Source: Strigamia acuminata | Taxonomy: Eukaryota > Arthropoda > Chilopoda > Geophilomorpha > Linotaeniidae | Direction of reading: 5' to 3' | NCBI GenBank assembly: GCA_949358305.1 | Contig: OX442314.1 | Coordinates: 52,087,162-52,151,161 of the forward strand | DNA: 64,000 nt | Shown: positions 19,901 to 28,800 of the stretch, one piece after another | How the letters are laid out: every line of letters begins with the position of its first letter | How positions within the stretch are numbered: the stretch's first letter is position 1 | Position numbers and translations under genes: made by a program | Notes under the pieces: generated by a model | Database searches by the model: none | What the model was told of the DNA's origin: nothing | What the model saw: only the letters and a program-made list of their open reading frames with translations

Positions 19901-19995
19901 CCTCCCGACCTCAAATGATAGTCGGTTCCTTTGCGACTACCGGCTCGTTTGTTAACGTCTGAGTCGGAGTCTGTTACTCGAGTATTATCTGCCAT
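16912..19995 (-). CDS. gag: E2 gag
   Basis: I start at the ATG at 19995 (MADNTRV); the frame is open a little further upstream from a GTG. The N-terminal 550 residues are highly charged, Ser/Arg/Glu-rich and low in complexity, with RERERD-type runs. Then comes a capsid-like helical region (about residues 610-800) containing the WYQGLKGVNWDDF motif typical of retrotransposon capsids. The C-terminus has one CCHC zinc knuckle (CFKCNQPGHYSNEC, near 17035-17075), which binds genomic RNA. At about 1027 residues it is two to three times the usual length, owing to the N-terminal extension. The tail overlaps the frameshift signal. Confidence 0.88.
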   Translation of the reverse strand: MADNTRVTDSDSDVNKRAGSRKGTDYHLRSGGPLPKASAHESRQKRRKAKPDRRSASEASHPSHAETRQRLDETERSEDPSHPKPPRPNRDGETSGNEVLSRNQSPRLTHNTEVSDPRATSSIQRTASDTTANSALNTPITHSRPASVMSEGHKSNSSSVKRVSSQPYSVSGTLIDAMQLAQAEGVRYTLPTGKITVYETLQIVRAALKAHSVSPQITIVEGAHAQQLVDSAQFEADAENEARQAIRERRRKLAEREAQALEYGRTQPNPTTPEEVEIVDRALRAHRYAFHSQQEAERAFMARLRRDDPKSVRKPEISSSELSDESLEGDPKRTPKAKPKPQPERATPATPRKRDASAREQQTRPRMQALDSATNNAITRLINANNARRNEEQALTSQQHDDPQGTEWQQPVPILKDDESSRRQSHDRTSSREEGKRDERPKYFHYGNSDSSSDGLESNAPSHHDSERGSGERRRERERDERRERERDDRCRGRKESNSSRRNPPGRSPSPDPSSDPSSNDDRRKDKSNNRRKRSNSPRDREKRRRSENSDHRREEFQDLPRQSAFTDSTGRQYTMGELGRALLGSLKAEGIDLSKRNDRNRSTGDRVKKKYAVSRRDTMSVTGNIRWQFYIQNRFDRSWKAGDRFLDEVIRIKTATKATVGDMLTHGIVELMTGSAREWYQGLKGVNWDDFLMRFDLRYGETPEEVSRKMRGLRQMPGETIMDYDIRARLLFEKAPMEFHATGFNLFFLGGLSEYSQRVLLEERAPTGGSYEEMSAFLFENTIDIEKRYYSALPEAEKAATANRLKLSAERYGATDKIMRPTEYLSGIMELAEASVGLQIKNKLTSTLPSNPLAAPKKAPTASAMQATLEEVKEGEEAGQDAGKSDEKEEKDDYSTDEEIRSYRDTLSTGCDEEGPLVHLIHRDRAVEEFRARLKPNAGRIPKYFRKNYTPPSKADPEKKKSTEAPRDKSNICCFKCNQPGHYSNECPRTAKEDAKFDAIMKQMAEIKLAMAKNESKNESAQAAKK
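16939..16957 (-). promoter_or_regulatory. Tandem A_AAA_AAC slippery heptamers (-1 frameshift site)
   Basis: Two copies of the canonical heptamer occur in the gag frame at 16957-16951 and 16945-16939. After either, the -1 frame is open into pol with no stop. A_AAA_AAC is an established efficient -1 site in retroviruses. The gag stop is 25-27 nt further on. Confidence 0.75.
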
Positions 19996-20047
19996 TTCTT
20001 GCTTTGGGTATGATGTAATCACAGGTTAGAATCAGTTATTCAACTTG

Positions 20048-20065
20048 ATCCCGGACAGGCCCCCA
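20048..20065 (-). other. E2 primer binding site (tRNA-Pro-like)
   Basis: Two bases inside the 5' LTR the minus strand reads TGGGGGCCTGTCCGGGAT. This differs at two positions from the tRNA-Pro complementary site known from murine leukaemia-type retroviruses. Confidence 0.6.
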
Positions 20066-20067
20066 CG

Positions 20068-21081
20068 TGTCGCGCCCCTACTTCGCTCTCGCTGACTCGT
20101 GGGTTGATTACTTAATTCGACTAACTCACTACCGCTTTGCTCAAGCGGTTTACCCAAAGAAATGATTACACAGATATAAAAGGTAAAATATAATATAGAT
20201 TTATTCTGTGGGACAATGTACAGATATATCTTTTATATATATATGAAAGGTAAGTAAAAGGTAAATCGGAATGGGTGATGGGAATGGAAAGGTAAAGGTA
20301 AGATGAAAGCTGGCTGGAATCGGCGAGGTCGTCTGTTGTCTCGTTCGTGTCCAAGATGGCGTCCTTGTTGTGGCAACGTGATGTCGTCTTGGGCCGGCGT
20401 GGCAATATGGCGTCCTCGGCTCGTCTCTGGCTGGTCCTTCGGGCTCACGCTGGTCAGGCGCGAGTGAATGCTTAGTTAAAAGGCTTACTTCGGTCTGTTG
20501 TCTAGGTTTTTGTGTGGTGTCCGGCGATCACACAGCGGCGGACTCTTCTGGCTCCCGGCGGTCACACAGCGGCGGGAACGCTCGTCGTTGTTTTACTGCA
20601 GTTTAGGCTTGTGCGACCGTTTGTCTGCACAACTCGCTAAACTGTAGTGGTTTTTACTATTTCTAGCTGGTGTGCTAAAATAGTGTGGTAATCTTATCTC
20701 GCAGGTTACTCTGCGGAGTTTGACACTGACCAAACGTACTCACGGTAAATTGTCCTTTGTCCTTGGTCAATCCCAGTATATTTACTTGGGCCTGATCTTG
20801 TAGGACGACGGGTTTACGTGTGTTTCTCGTTTGATGGTTGTGTTGGTTCTGCCCGCTCAGTGCAAGGCACATTCCTTTGCACAAAGCGGGGTTGACAGGT
20901 GACCGGAATCACCCAATGGTGGGGTGGACGAGCCATCCCCACTCCCTCAGGGCAGACGCCTGTCCATTGACTAGATGTCAATGCACTGAGGGAAGGGAGA
21001 CGCGCTTGCGGCTCCCCTTACACCCGAAACGAGGTCACGAGAGAAACTCTTCGTTGACCCCGGTCCAGTCGGGTCACCACA
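20068..21081 (-). repeat. E2 5' LTR
   Basis: 1014 bp, partner of 7575-8588. Followed on the plus strand by the ACCT duplication at 21082-21085. Confidence 0.92.
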
Positions 21082-21719
21082 ACCTACGTCTCAAATGGAA
21101 AAGTTCTAGGTGTAAGCTAAGCAAGCAAAATACTAAATAGTTAGGGCTATTTGTATTAAATTACTTACTATTTTTGTAGTTGGATAAAACTCTCCATGAC
21201 TTATTTTTTGCCAATTTATCAATTTTATCAACGACATTTGGAACATGCACTGTGTTTAATAAAAGTATCTGCAAAAGTAATATTTTTTATCTTCTTGTAC
21301 TTCGAAATGTTTCCGGATGACACGCCATTTTCACCAAAGCAAAATAAATTATGCTTTTTTGATGACTTCACGGAAGAAATTTGCAACGAATATCAAACTG
21401 TGAGATTGTTGACACATTCAGATTACATTGTTGTTTACTTGACTTCATCATGCATTTCCAGCATTTTGTTCTGCCGAAAAATCAAGCGTTTCATCCAAAA
21501 TATATATTTCACATTCCCACCAAACAAGACACCGCGATTGACATTTCTCGTCAAACGGTAATATCTAAAAGAAAACAAAAACCATTATTTTACATCTTAC
21601 TCTGTTTAGCTCGTTCGAGTGAACACAGCTAAAAGTCCTTGTCAACCAAATAAAGAAGTTTCTGAATGTGAACAAAAATGTTTTGCAACAAAATTATCAA
21701 AACAACTTCTCAAGTGCAG
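21082..21719 (+). CDS. DEG/ENaC gene continued: domain B extracellular exons
   Basis: The exon split by E2 resumes at 21086 and ends at 21111 before a GTAAGC donor. The next exon, 21180-21276, reads in phase and contains FGTCTVFN, the DEG/ENaC GTCxTFN signature. A further exon lies around 21300-21399, but its 5' border and phase do not resolve; a frameshift is possible there. Exons 21462-21557 and 21610-21719 join in phase 0. The last carries the Cys-rich C-x7-C-x3-C-x11-C segment matching the 6305-6393 exon of domain A. After 21719 the expected donor GT is AT (ATAAAA), whereas domain A has GTAAAC at the same point, so this splice site may be mutated. Confidence 0.65.
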
Positions 21720-21849
21720 ATAAAAATAATATTACTTTCACCAAAAAAAAATTGGAATTCCTTGAGGAGGGCAGACATCTTCTAATACAAGCTTCCAGTG
21801 CTGTATACTGTAAATGTTCTAGAAACCTATCTGTATGAAGTCTAGTAGC

Positions 21850-22264
21850 TATACTCTTGTTCGACTCAAGAGGGTGCCCTTCTCCCATTGGCCGAGCCGT
21901 ATCACTGGTGTAGTGATCCAAAAATGTAGACCCAAACACCCGAAATGCATTACAATGTACAGACATTGTAATCGATTGCCAAAAATTCAAACTTGTTTTC
22001 TTTCCAGACATAATACAGTAACCGATAAACAGAACAAACATGAGTTTTTGATTTATATGTTCATATAACTTTATTTCTTCAAAGGAAGTAACATTTATGA
22101 ATACAAATAATTGAAATTATATTAAAGTAAATGGTTATAGCAATCACAAATGATAATAAAAATAAAAACTACTTCTCCTAGTGGTAGTAATACAAACTTG
22201 AGGTAGGAGTAATGCGGCTCGGCCAATGGGAGAAGGGCACTCTCTTGAGTCGAACAAGAGTATA
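21850..22264. mobile_element. MITE with 50-bp terminal inverted repeats
   Basis: 21850-21899 and 22215-22264 are inverted copies with about one mismatch, ending TATACTCT / AGAGTATA. No coding capacity. It lies in the last intron of the channel gene. A TA or TATA target duplication is likely. Confidence 0.75.
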
Positions 22265-22379
22265 GAGTTGTTGTGAAATGCTGAGTTCGACTTCAGTAAA
22301 TTTTTTAAGAGACTAGTGGTATGTCATAAGTTTGGCTATTTTGTAATGACTGATTTACATTAGCAATGTGTGGCATATT

Positions 22380-22925
22380 TAGGGTTTCTCTACCGGTATT
22401 TACCGGTATCAAAAACCGATATTTTTTTTAAAAATACCGTTTACCGAATACCGTCTTTAGTTCGGTATTTTTACCGGTTTTTATTGGGAGAAAAATATAG
22501 AAAAAACCGCCAAAATATTTCATTTTAGGGATGGAAATAGTCGGTTTTTAACTATTTTTATTTTCAATTAATTATTATTGTTGTTTTTATATTTTTTTTG
22601 AGTAAAATTTCAGTCCAATAGTATTTTTTTAGGAATGTGAGAGGCACGTGCTTGAGGGGTTTGAGTCACTGAGGTTCCCCTTTCCCTTTCCCTGACCTTG
22701 TTTGATTGAAACTAGGGTTTAAAAGAGCAAGTAAATTTATTTACAAAATAACTTCTTTAAATAACTAATTTTACTTTATAAAAAAAAAAAATTAAAATAA
22801 AAATATTCAACATTGTAACTATTTTAGTTTACCTTATTACCGAAAATTACCGGTTTACCGGTTTTTTTGAACATTGAATACTGAAATACCGGTTTTTCAA
22901 AAAGTGCCGTTTTTGAGAAACCCTA
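22380..22925. mobile_element. hAT-like MITE
   Basis: Ends are TAGGGTTTCTC and GAGAAACCCTA. They are flanked by 8-bp near-duplicates GGCATATT (22372-22379) and GGCATGTT (22926-22933). An 8-bp TSD with TAGGG termini fits the hAT superfamily. Inner copies of ACCGGTATT/TACCGGTTT extend the inverted ends. Non-coding. Confidence 0.7.
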
Positions 22926-23326
22926 GGCATGTTGTAGTAGGAATTAGGGTCCGCACCAACATTTGAATTTCCAAATATCAGTTTTGGAGTAGAAATGGTA
23001 GTTTAACATGGGATCCTATGGTGGTGCAGACACTACTACAACAGTGGCAGCGAAATTTTGTTTCCTAAAGCATTCTCTCATAACAAATGTTCCAATGTTG
23101 CATCAGCATATCAGCTTCTCACACTCCTGCTGGAAGACTGATGCAGGTTGGTCCCTAGAACACTCACCTAGATGAGGAAGCTTGTACTAGAAGGAGTCTG
23201 TCCTCCAGAAGAGATTTCAGGTTATATTTGGGTATAATATATTAGAAATTAACATGAGGCGCACAATCTGGCACTAAATCTTTATATGCAAACCAAAAGA
23301 AATTTATTTGTTATCTTTCTAACTAG

Positions 23327-23669
23327 ACTACCGTTCATGAAAAACAGTACTTTAGAACTCTGCATGACATCAGACATAGCTAAAACAACCTACGAAACAT
23401 ATTTGCAAACTCAATTCAAGACCAACCCCCAGAAAGACTGTTCCTGTGCAACACGCTGCCGTGAAACCGTTTACAATGTCAAAGCAAAAGCATCCTTTGA
23501 GGGTGAAAATTCGATGACAACAGCTATGTACACTATTGAAGAGAACATTCGAGAAGTTATCGAAGAACAGGAGCTCATTTCTGTAACAAAACTATTGTGT
23601 AGCATTGGAGGTATTGTTGGTATTTTGACTGGTTTCTCAACATTTACTCTTGTTGACTATTTCATTTGA
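23327..23669 (+). CDS. DEG/ENaC gene, last exon: domain B pore and stop
   Basis: It starts after a TTTCTAACTAG acceptor at 23326, in the same phase as the equivalent exon of domain A at 6814. It encodes the CSCATRC segment (match of the C-x-C-L-P-x-C region), an acidic pre-pore stretch, and TM2 with GGIVGILTGFS, including the Gly-x-Ser selectivity-filter triplet. It stops with TGA at 23667-23669, leaving almost no cytoplasmic tail. Together with 7260-7574 and 21082-21719 this completes a second channel domain within the same transcription unit. Confidence 0.75.
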
Positions 23670-24592
23670 TTTTACATTATTATCAACATAAATAATAGCA
23701 ATAGTTTTCACTCTCCTGAAATGTGTTAGTATTTTGTGTCACCTGACCAATTGCATCGTAAAATCCCGACTGAGGGTCTCCCACCGCCAGGGTGAGTTGT
23801 ATGTAGGAGCACTGACCAACCACGTGACCTCTGGTCACTTCTCATGTGTAAACCTTGCGTGCGTGGTCGGTGTTCGTGTATTAACGCGAATAAACTGACT
23901 TCATCTTTATTAATCCATGCCATCGTCTACCCTAATTAATCTACAAAATGTTTGTTAACACACTGTGGTTTATGTAAAAAAAATCACTAATTAATGTTAT
24001 TTACCCATGCAAAAGCATAAATCAATTATTATAAAAATAGAAGATGCAGAAATGTGCTGCACTATGCAAAACTACCTAAAAAGCAGTTCCAAATTGTAGC
24101 CTTAAAACCTCAGTTTTTGTCTCATATCTTTTTTATCAATAAGACAAATGTTGTTATAGATTTTAAATCCTTTCCCTATTCATTCTTCACCATTCAATTT
24201 TAAAATTTTAAAATTTTATTAGCACAGTTAAGTAACAAAAGGAAATTCAAATCCATAATGTGGAAATTGACGGTTCCCATAAGTTCCCATAATGTAATTT
24301 ATGTTTGACCACTGGGGTGCAGGTGAGAACTCAGACCTGTGACCTGTAGTATGCTAATTCCTAGAATAAAGACTTAACCCTTTCTTTGTATTGTTCTGCA
24401 CAAGAATAAAAATGTAGTATGTTTTGTAAATGTAACCAGCAAGGTATGTTTTTCATGCATCTTCCAACATCAAGATAATTCTGACACCATCTGCTGTTTT
24501 TAAAGATAAGTTTTTTTAAATAATAATATTTATATTAATTATACGGAGTAATATTTTAAGTTGCAACTATATGGTGCCGAAATCCGGGAAAT
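23670..24592. other. Intergenic, AT-rich; possible short solo LTR at 23735-23943
   Basis: 23735-23943 starts TGTGTCACC, contains AATAAA near 23889 and ends CTACA, resembling a small LTR, but no target duplication was found. The rest shows no gene. Confidence 0.3.
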
Positions 24593-24605
24593 TCGAGAGT
24601 CATCT

Positions 24606-24685
24606 CTATTGAAGAGAACATTCGAGAAGTTATCGAAGAACAGGAGCTCATTTCTGTAACAAAACTATTGTGTAGCATTGGAGGT
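24606..24685 (+). repeat. 80-bp exact copy of DEG/ENaC exon segment 23533-23612
   Basis: The 80 bases match 23533-23612 exactly by eye, about 1 kb downstream. The copy is flanked by a 13-bp direct repeat TCGAGAGTCATCT (24593-24605 and 24688-24700). It cannot encode a functional product here. Confidence 0.85.
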
Positions 24686-25049
24686 CATCGAGAGTCATCT
24701 CATTATTAATTATTATTCACCATTGCGTCCTATTGGCTACTCTAACCGTCTCTGAAGGTGAACAAGAGTGGAGAACAGCCAGATGTTGGTTGACGTTAGC
24801 TGTTTCTATACAACTCTCACTCTCAGACAAGAAGTTGGGCCTTTTATAGTCCACTCATACTCTACTTAGTAAACTTCGCTTCATTTCTGCGCTCTAAAGT
24901 AATGGATAATATAGTTAAGACATTATTTTAAACTTCAGAGCTTGTGTGGATTTCAAACTTTACAATGGCAGACAAGAAAACAATTGAGAAAAATCTGTCA
25001 TTGTTATCGAAACAACAACATCCAGAAATATCCAGTCTAGTGAACTTAC

Positions 25050-25690
25050 ATCGAGAACGCAAACCACTCATTCGATGTCCCGTATATCTTTGACATTTTG
25101 CCCAATGAAGGCATGTTCGTTCAAATGCTAAACATTGGGAATCACTTTATCACGGTCGCAGGATATTTTTTTCCGAACAGGCCATAAATTTACCGTATTA
25201 CCCCGCTTATTGCCGCATGCCGGTGTAGTGCGAGTATTACCGGCATGCCGATAAACCCCGTTTTTAACGGCATGCCGGTTTAAATGAGTATGAATTTTTT
25301 TTTTACTTTCTAGCCCAAAACATGCTTAAAATGCATGTTTACTTGTCCAATATATAGGAAATGGGCCTAAATTTCGATCAATTGTCCCTAATATTTAGTT
25401 GTAATCTTCAGAATACCAAGAACACTTAAACTTTAGGCCCAAATTTTAACATAATTATTCATCTGGCCTCTTTTCAACAAAAAAACAAAAAATCAATTGT
25501 TTCACTTATACCGGCACTTTTCACTCTATACCGGCATGCCGGTATAGACTTTTTGGCTCAATTTTAAAATGGTCATAAACCCATGACCAACGGCATGCCG
25601 CAATAAGCGGGGTAATACGGTAGATGTGTACAATAGCCTAAATATTCTCTCAAAAAGTACCAAAAAGCCACATCAAAGCGACACCTAAAA
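25050..25690 (+). pseudogene. Ulp1-like (C48) protease fragment split by a MITE
   Basis: Before the MITE, a frame near 25053-25188 encodes NEGMFVQMLNIGNHFITVAG, resembling the catalytic-His region of transposon-type Ulp1 proteases (compare FVQICHVNNNHWNVVSG at about 40752-40800). After the MITE, 25623-25660 encodes DVYNSL, matching the VYDSL Asp region with Asp changed to Asn. No start, no clear Cys box, several stops. The similarity is short, so the call is tentative. Confidence 0.4.
25191..25622. mobile_element. 432-bp MITE with about 31-bp inverted ends
   Basis: Ends TACCGTATTACCCCGCTTAT and its complement at 25603-25622; the inversion continues through GCCGCATGCC. The GGCATGCCG word recurs inside. 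Non-coding; a TA duplication is possible. Confidence 0.75.
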
Positions 25691-25742
25691 GAAATTGAAG
25701 ATGCTTATCTGTAGTATTGTATTAAGTTGTTAGTGTTAGCGT

Positions 25743-27335
25743 TTAGAGTTTAGAACTCTGATGAAGAACACGGATACTTGCAACAAACGCATATCCACTG
25801 GCGGAACAATGCTGTGGACATTTGCGTCGTTTGCCAGAAGTATTTTTGTGAGAACTGCTGCCAAAAATGGGACAAGGCAGTCTAAAAGTGCAAGGAATGC
25901 GCGACGGAAGTTGGGTCGCTCGTGGCGTGCGACTATTCTTTGAGCGCATTTCGCAAAGCCAAAACAGGACTAACCGAATACCAGTCTCTCTTCAACCGCC
26001 ACAGAGAAGACTTCAAAGATTTCCGGGCCATCTACACCGACGGTTCCAAAAGTGATGAGAAGGTAGGAGCAGCCGCGACATGTTGTGGACGAAGCATTTC
26101 CAAAGTTTTAAATGGAAATGCATCGCCATTCGAGGCGGAACTCGAAGGATTAATCCGCTTGGCTCTGCAGCACGTCATGGACTGGAATCACGAAAAAGTA
26201 ATCATTTATACAGGTTGCTTAGACGTGCTTAAAGGTTCATTCCCGGGAATTCCCGGGAATTTTTGCAATTTTTCAATTCCCGATTCCCGGGAAATTTGTT
26301 TTGATTTCCCGGGTTTTCCCGGCAGTTCGACACGTGAATATGCGTCGAATACACGTTGTATAATGCAACGTGTAAGCAATGTGAATGCAACTTACATTCA
26401 CGTTGCATTTCTGTCGCATTCGCTTTGCATTCCCATCGCATTCCCGTCTCCTTCGATTCGCATTCCCGTCGCAATTCGCATTCTCTTCGCATTCCCATCG
26501 CATCCCTGTCGCATTTGCATCACATTCCCATCGCATCCCCGTTGCATTCACTTGGCATTCTCATCGCAATTCGTATTCTTTTGGCATTCTCGTCGCCTTC
26601 GCTTCGCATTCCCAACGCAATTGACATTTGTTTAGCATTCCCATCGCATTAGCTTCGCATTCCCGTCGCAATTCTTATTCATTTGGTATTCCCCCGTCGA
26701 AATTCTTATTCATTTGGTATTCCCGTCGCAATTCTTATTCATTTGGTATTCCCGTCGCAATTCTTATATTCATTTGGCATTCCCGTCGCCTTCGCTTCGC
26801 ATTCCCGTCCCCGTCGTATTTGTTTCGCATTCCCGTCGCTTTGTAAATAGCAATTTTGAACAACTAAACTTCTTTAATGGCAAGTTTAAATAACAAGATG
26901 TGTTTAACTGCAATTTTTGACAACAAAATGTGTTTAACTGCAATTATGGACCACAAAATATGAAAGATTGCAGTTTTAAACAAAAAGAAAATTCTTAGCT
27001 GCAATTAAAACGAGTGTGAACACATTGTGTTTACAGGTATACACTCGTTTGAATGACTTTAATGGGTTTTTTTATGTTTTCAATGCTGAAATATCTTATT
27101 TTGATAAATTCCCGGGAAATTAAATTAAAATTTCCCGTTTCCCGGGAGAAAAAAATGGCGGGAAAAATGAACCTTTGGGCTTGCTGCAGTATCTGATGAG
27201 TGCTCACAAACCTGAAGTGTCATCACTCATAGATTTACTATTTCAGGTTAGACAAGTCGGGTGTAACATTCGACCACAAAGGTATACTGAAAAATAAGAA
27301 GGCAGACGAGGCTGCAAGATCTGCACGACAAGTAA
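25743..27335 (+). pseudogene. Non-LTR retrotransposon RNase H domain, broken
   Basis: A Cys-rich segment (C-x2-C-x4-C-x2-C, about 25818-25862) is followed by a stop. A second frame (25922 on) has an RNase H domain: YTDGSK (first Asp) and FEAELEGL (Glu), then YTGCLDVL where TDS is expected, so the third catalytic Asp is lost. The domain is interrupted at 26231 by a palindromic element and resumes at about 27245 with DHKGILKNKKADEAA, the His/C-terminal motif. Typical of Jockey/I-type non-LTR elements; clade uncertain. Confidence 0.6.
26231..27176. mobile_element. Element with AAAGGTTCATT inverted ends, inserted in RNase H
   Basis: Termini AAAGGTTCATT (26231-26241) and AATGAACCTTT (27166-27176). 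Inside each end are CCCGGGAA repeats, including a perfect palindrome at about 26239-26260. The left half carries a degenerate minisatellite (26390-26840) built on CGCATTCCCGTCG-type units. No TSD is clear. No transposase. Confidence 0.6.
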
Positions 27336-27466
27336 GAACGATTAACTACACAATTTTTCATTTTTTTTTGTTTTTTTTCAGGGACAAACAGGTGGTTAAA
27401 ATCTTTTCTACCATTTTTCTCCTGTGATGGTTGCGACCTTGTCGTGGTGCAGGAGCTTATTAATGA

Positions 27467-27604
27467 GCGGCAATGGTATCAGATTCACAGTAACCGATTG
27501 CGACAGCATTACAGGCTCACAGATCAAATGCACCTTGTCTTTTTGCAACGTGCACGAACAATGGATGAGGATGTCGTGGGCCGGACACAACCAAACCAGA
27601 CAGT
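27467..27604 (+). repeat. Dispersed repeat, copy 1 (other at 42478-42596)
   Basis: Both copies share ACAGCATT, CAGGCTCACAGATCAAATGC and an ending near CCAAACCAGACAGT, with point changes. Copy 1 is open in two frames but I recognise no domain. Confidence 0.6.
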
Positions 27605-27875
27605 ACCAAAACAAAAAACCAAAAAAAAACAGAAATTTTCGAAAATATTAGACGTGGTCAAAGTTTCGTTTTTTACGGATTTTATCGTTTCTACAGTACA
27701 ATACAAGCGACCTAAGCTTAAGTATTGCGGTGCTGCAGTGAAGCACCAATGGGGAATTTTGTTATAAATGCAGTTTTATGTCACACTTGATCGCAGAAGC
27801 ACATGTATACGTATGAAATCTTGAATTGCAATTGATTTTTCATTGATTTTCCTAGGCGGATTTGCTCTCTGTATG

Positions 27876-28002
27876 TATGAAAGCTCGCTATAAAAATATC
27901 TGCACCATGTTTCTAATGACGGACGCCCAAGTTGCGAAAGAGAAGTTTCTGGTGCTCATCAATGATTTATTAGCATCTGGTGAAATTCCTGATTTCTGAT
28001 TT
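27876..28002 (+). pseudogene. Axonemal dynein heavy chain exon fragment
   Basis: After a TTTTCCTAG acceptor, the frame encodes [19 protein letters not shown] and then ASGEIPDF before TGA. This closely resembles the AAA-module motif (TDxQVxxExFLxxINxLLxSGEIPDL) of axonemal dynein heavy chains. No flanking dynein exons are visible, so I read it as an isolated fragment. Its first part is duplicated at about 45780-45842, where it is joined to kinase sequence. Confidence 0.6.
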
Positions 28003-28329
28003 GTAAAACACCAAAATTAACGTCACCTGGTAAAAAAAAGACTCAATCGTGCATCTCGTTTTCATAATTTTGATGGTTTTCTCAATAGGACTTCCACCAA
28101 CTCTTGAAAAGTAATACATAAATTCAAAGACTTAAACCCCAATGTTTACAATTATTAATTTACTTGCTTGCTGTAGATAAAAGCAAAATTAGAAGACGAT
28201 GGATCATTTCCGAAGATTGCATCAACCTGACTACGACGCATTTTAACTGAAAAAAATGGGTTTTAAATATAAATTCCGGGAAAAACCGGCAATTTTAATA
28301 GAATCCCAAGAAATTATTTTGCTTCGTAA

Positions 28330-28800
28330 ATATCGGCATCAAAATCGTTCTCCGTAATATTTATTAACCGACAAGACATGGGTTAACGCTGGTCATGTTG
28401 TTTCTCACACTTGGACTGACAGCACTATTGAAACAGCAGCTCAGGCAATAACATCATGCTTGACAACTGTATTAAAAAATCCATCAGGAAAAAGCTAAAG
28501 ATTAATTATCACCCATTGTGGCAATGAAAATGGATTTATGAACTGAACACTGCAGCTGTTTGAAAGTAAAAGCGATGGGGATTATCACCAGGATATGAAT
28601 GGAGATGTATATACGAAAATTGGTTTTCCCAATTATTGACTCTCATTCAACCAAACAGTGTTGTTGTCATCGATGATGTGCCATACAATATACGGTAGCC
28701 GACATTTTTACTCAATGGCTCCCCAGTAAACGCCTAGTGGTTATCTTTCCAATTTCAATAGATTACCTCATAATGGTTACATGAATTCACATAAGTGTCT
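28330..28800 (+). pseudogene. IS630/DDE_3-type transposase remnant
   Basis: Pieces in shifting frames match the family consensus in order: DKTWVNAGHVVSHTWTD (about 28365), a His-Cys-Gly-Asn stretch for the LIxHAG motif, FESKSDGDYHQDMNGDVY (about 28558), and SVVVIDDVPYN (about 28660), the second catalytic Asp region. Several stops and frameshifts show it is dead. An acidic end piece may lie at 29110-29250. Confidence 0.55.

Larger units (their letters stand above)
7575..21081 (-). mobile_element. E2: complete 13.5-kb Ty3/Gypsy retrotransposon
   Basis: Two 1014-bp LTRs enclose, on the minus strand, a tRNA-Pro-like primer site, gag, pol, a long spacer, ORF3 and a polypurine tract. ACCT is duplicated at both ends. 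By eye the LTRs differ at one site (near 7732 versus 20232), so insertion is recent. It has split an exon of the tandem DEG/ENaC gene: joining 7574 to 21086 restores an open exon ending in a GT donor at 21112. At 13.5 kb it is long for a Gypsy element because of the 1036-codon gag and the 921-codon ORF3. Confidence 0.93.

Noticed and set aside
23735-23943. Solo LTR
   Set aside because: TG...CA ends and AATAAA are present, but no target duplication and no partner sequence in the window.
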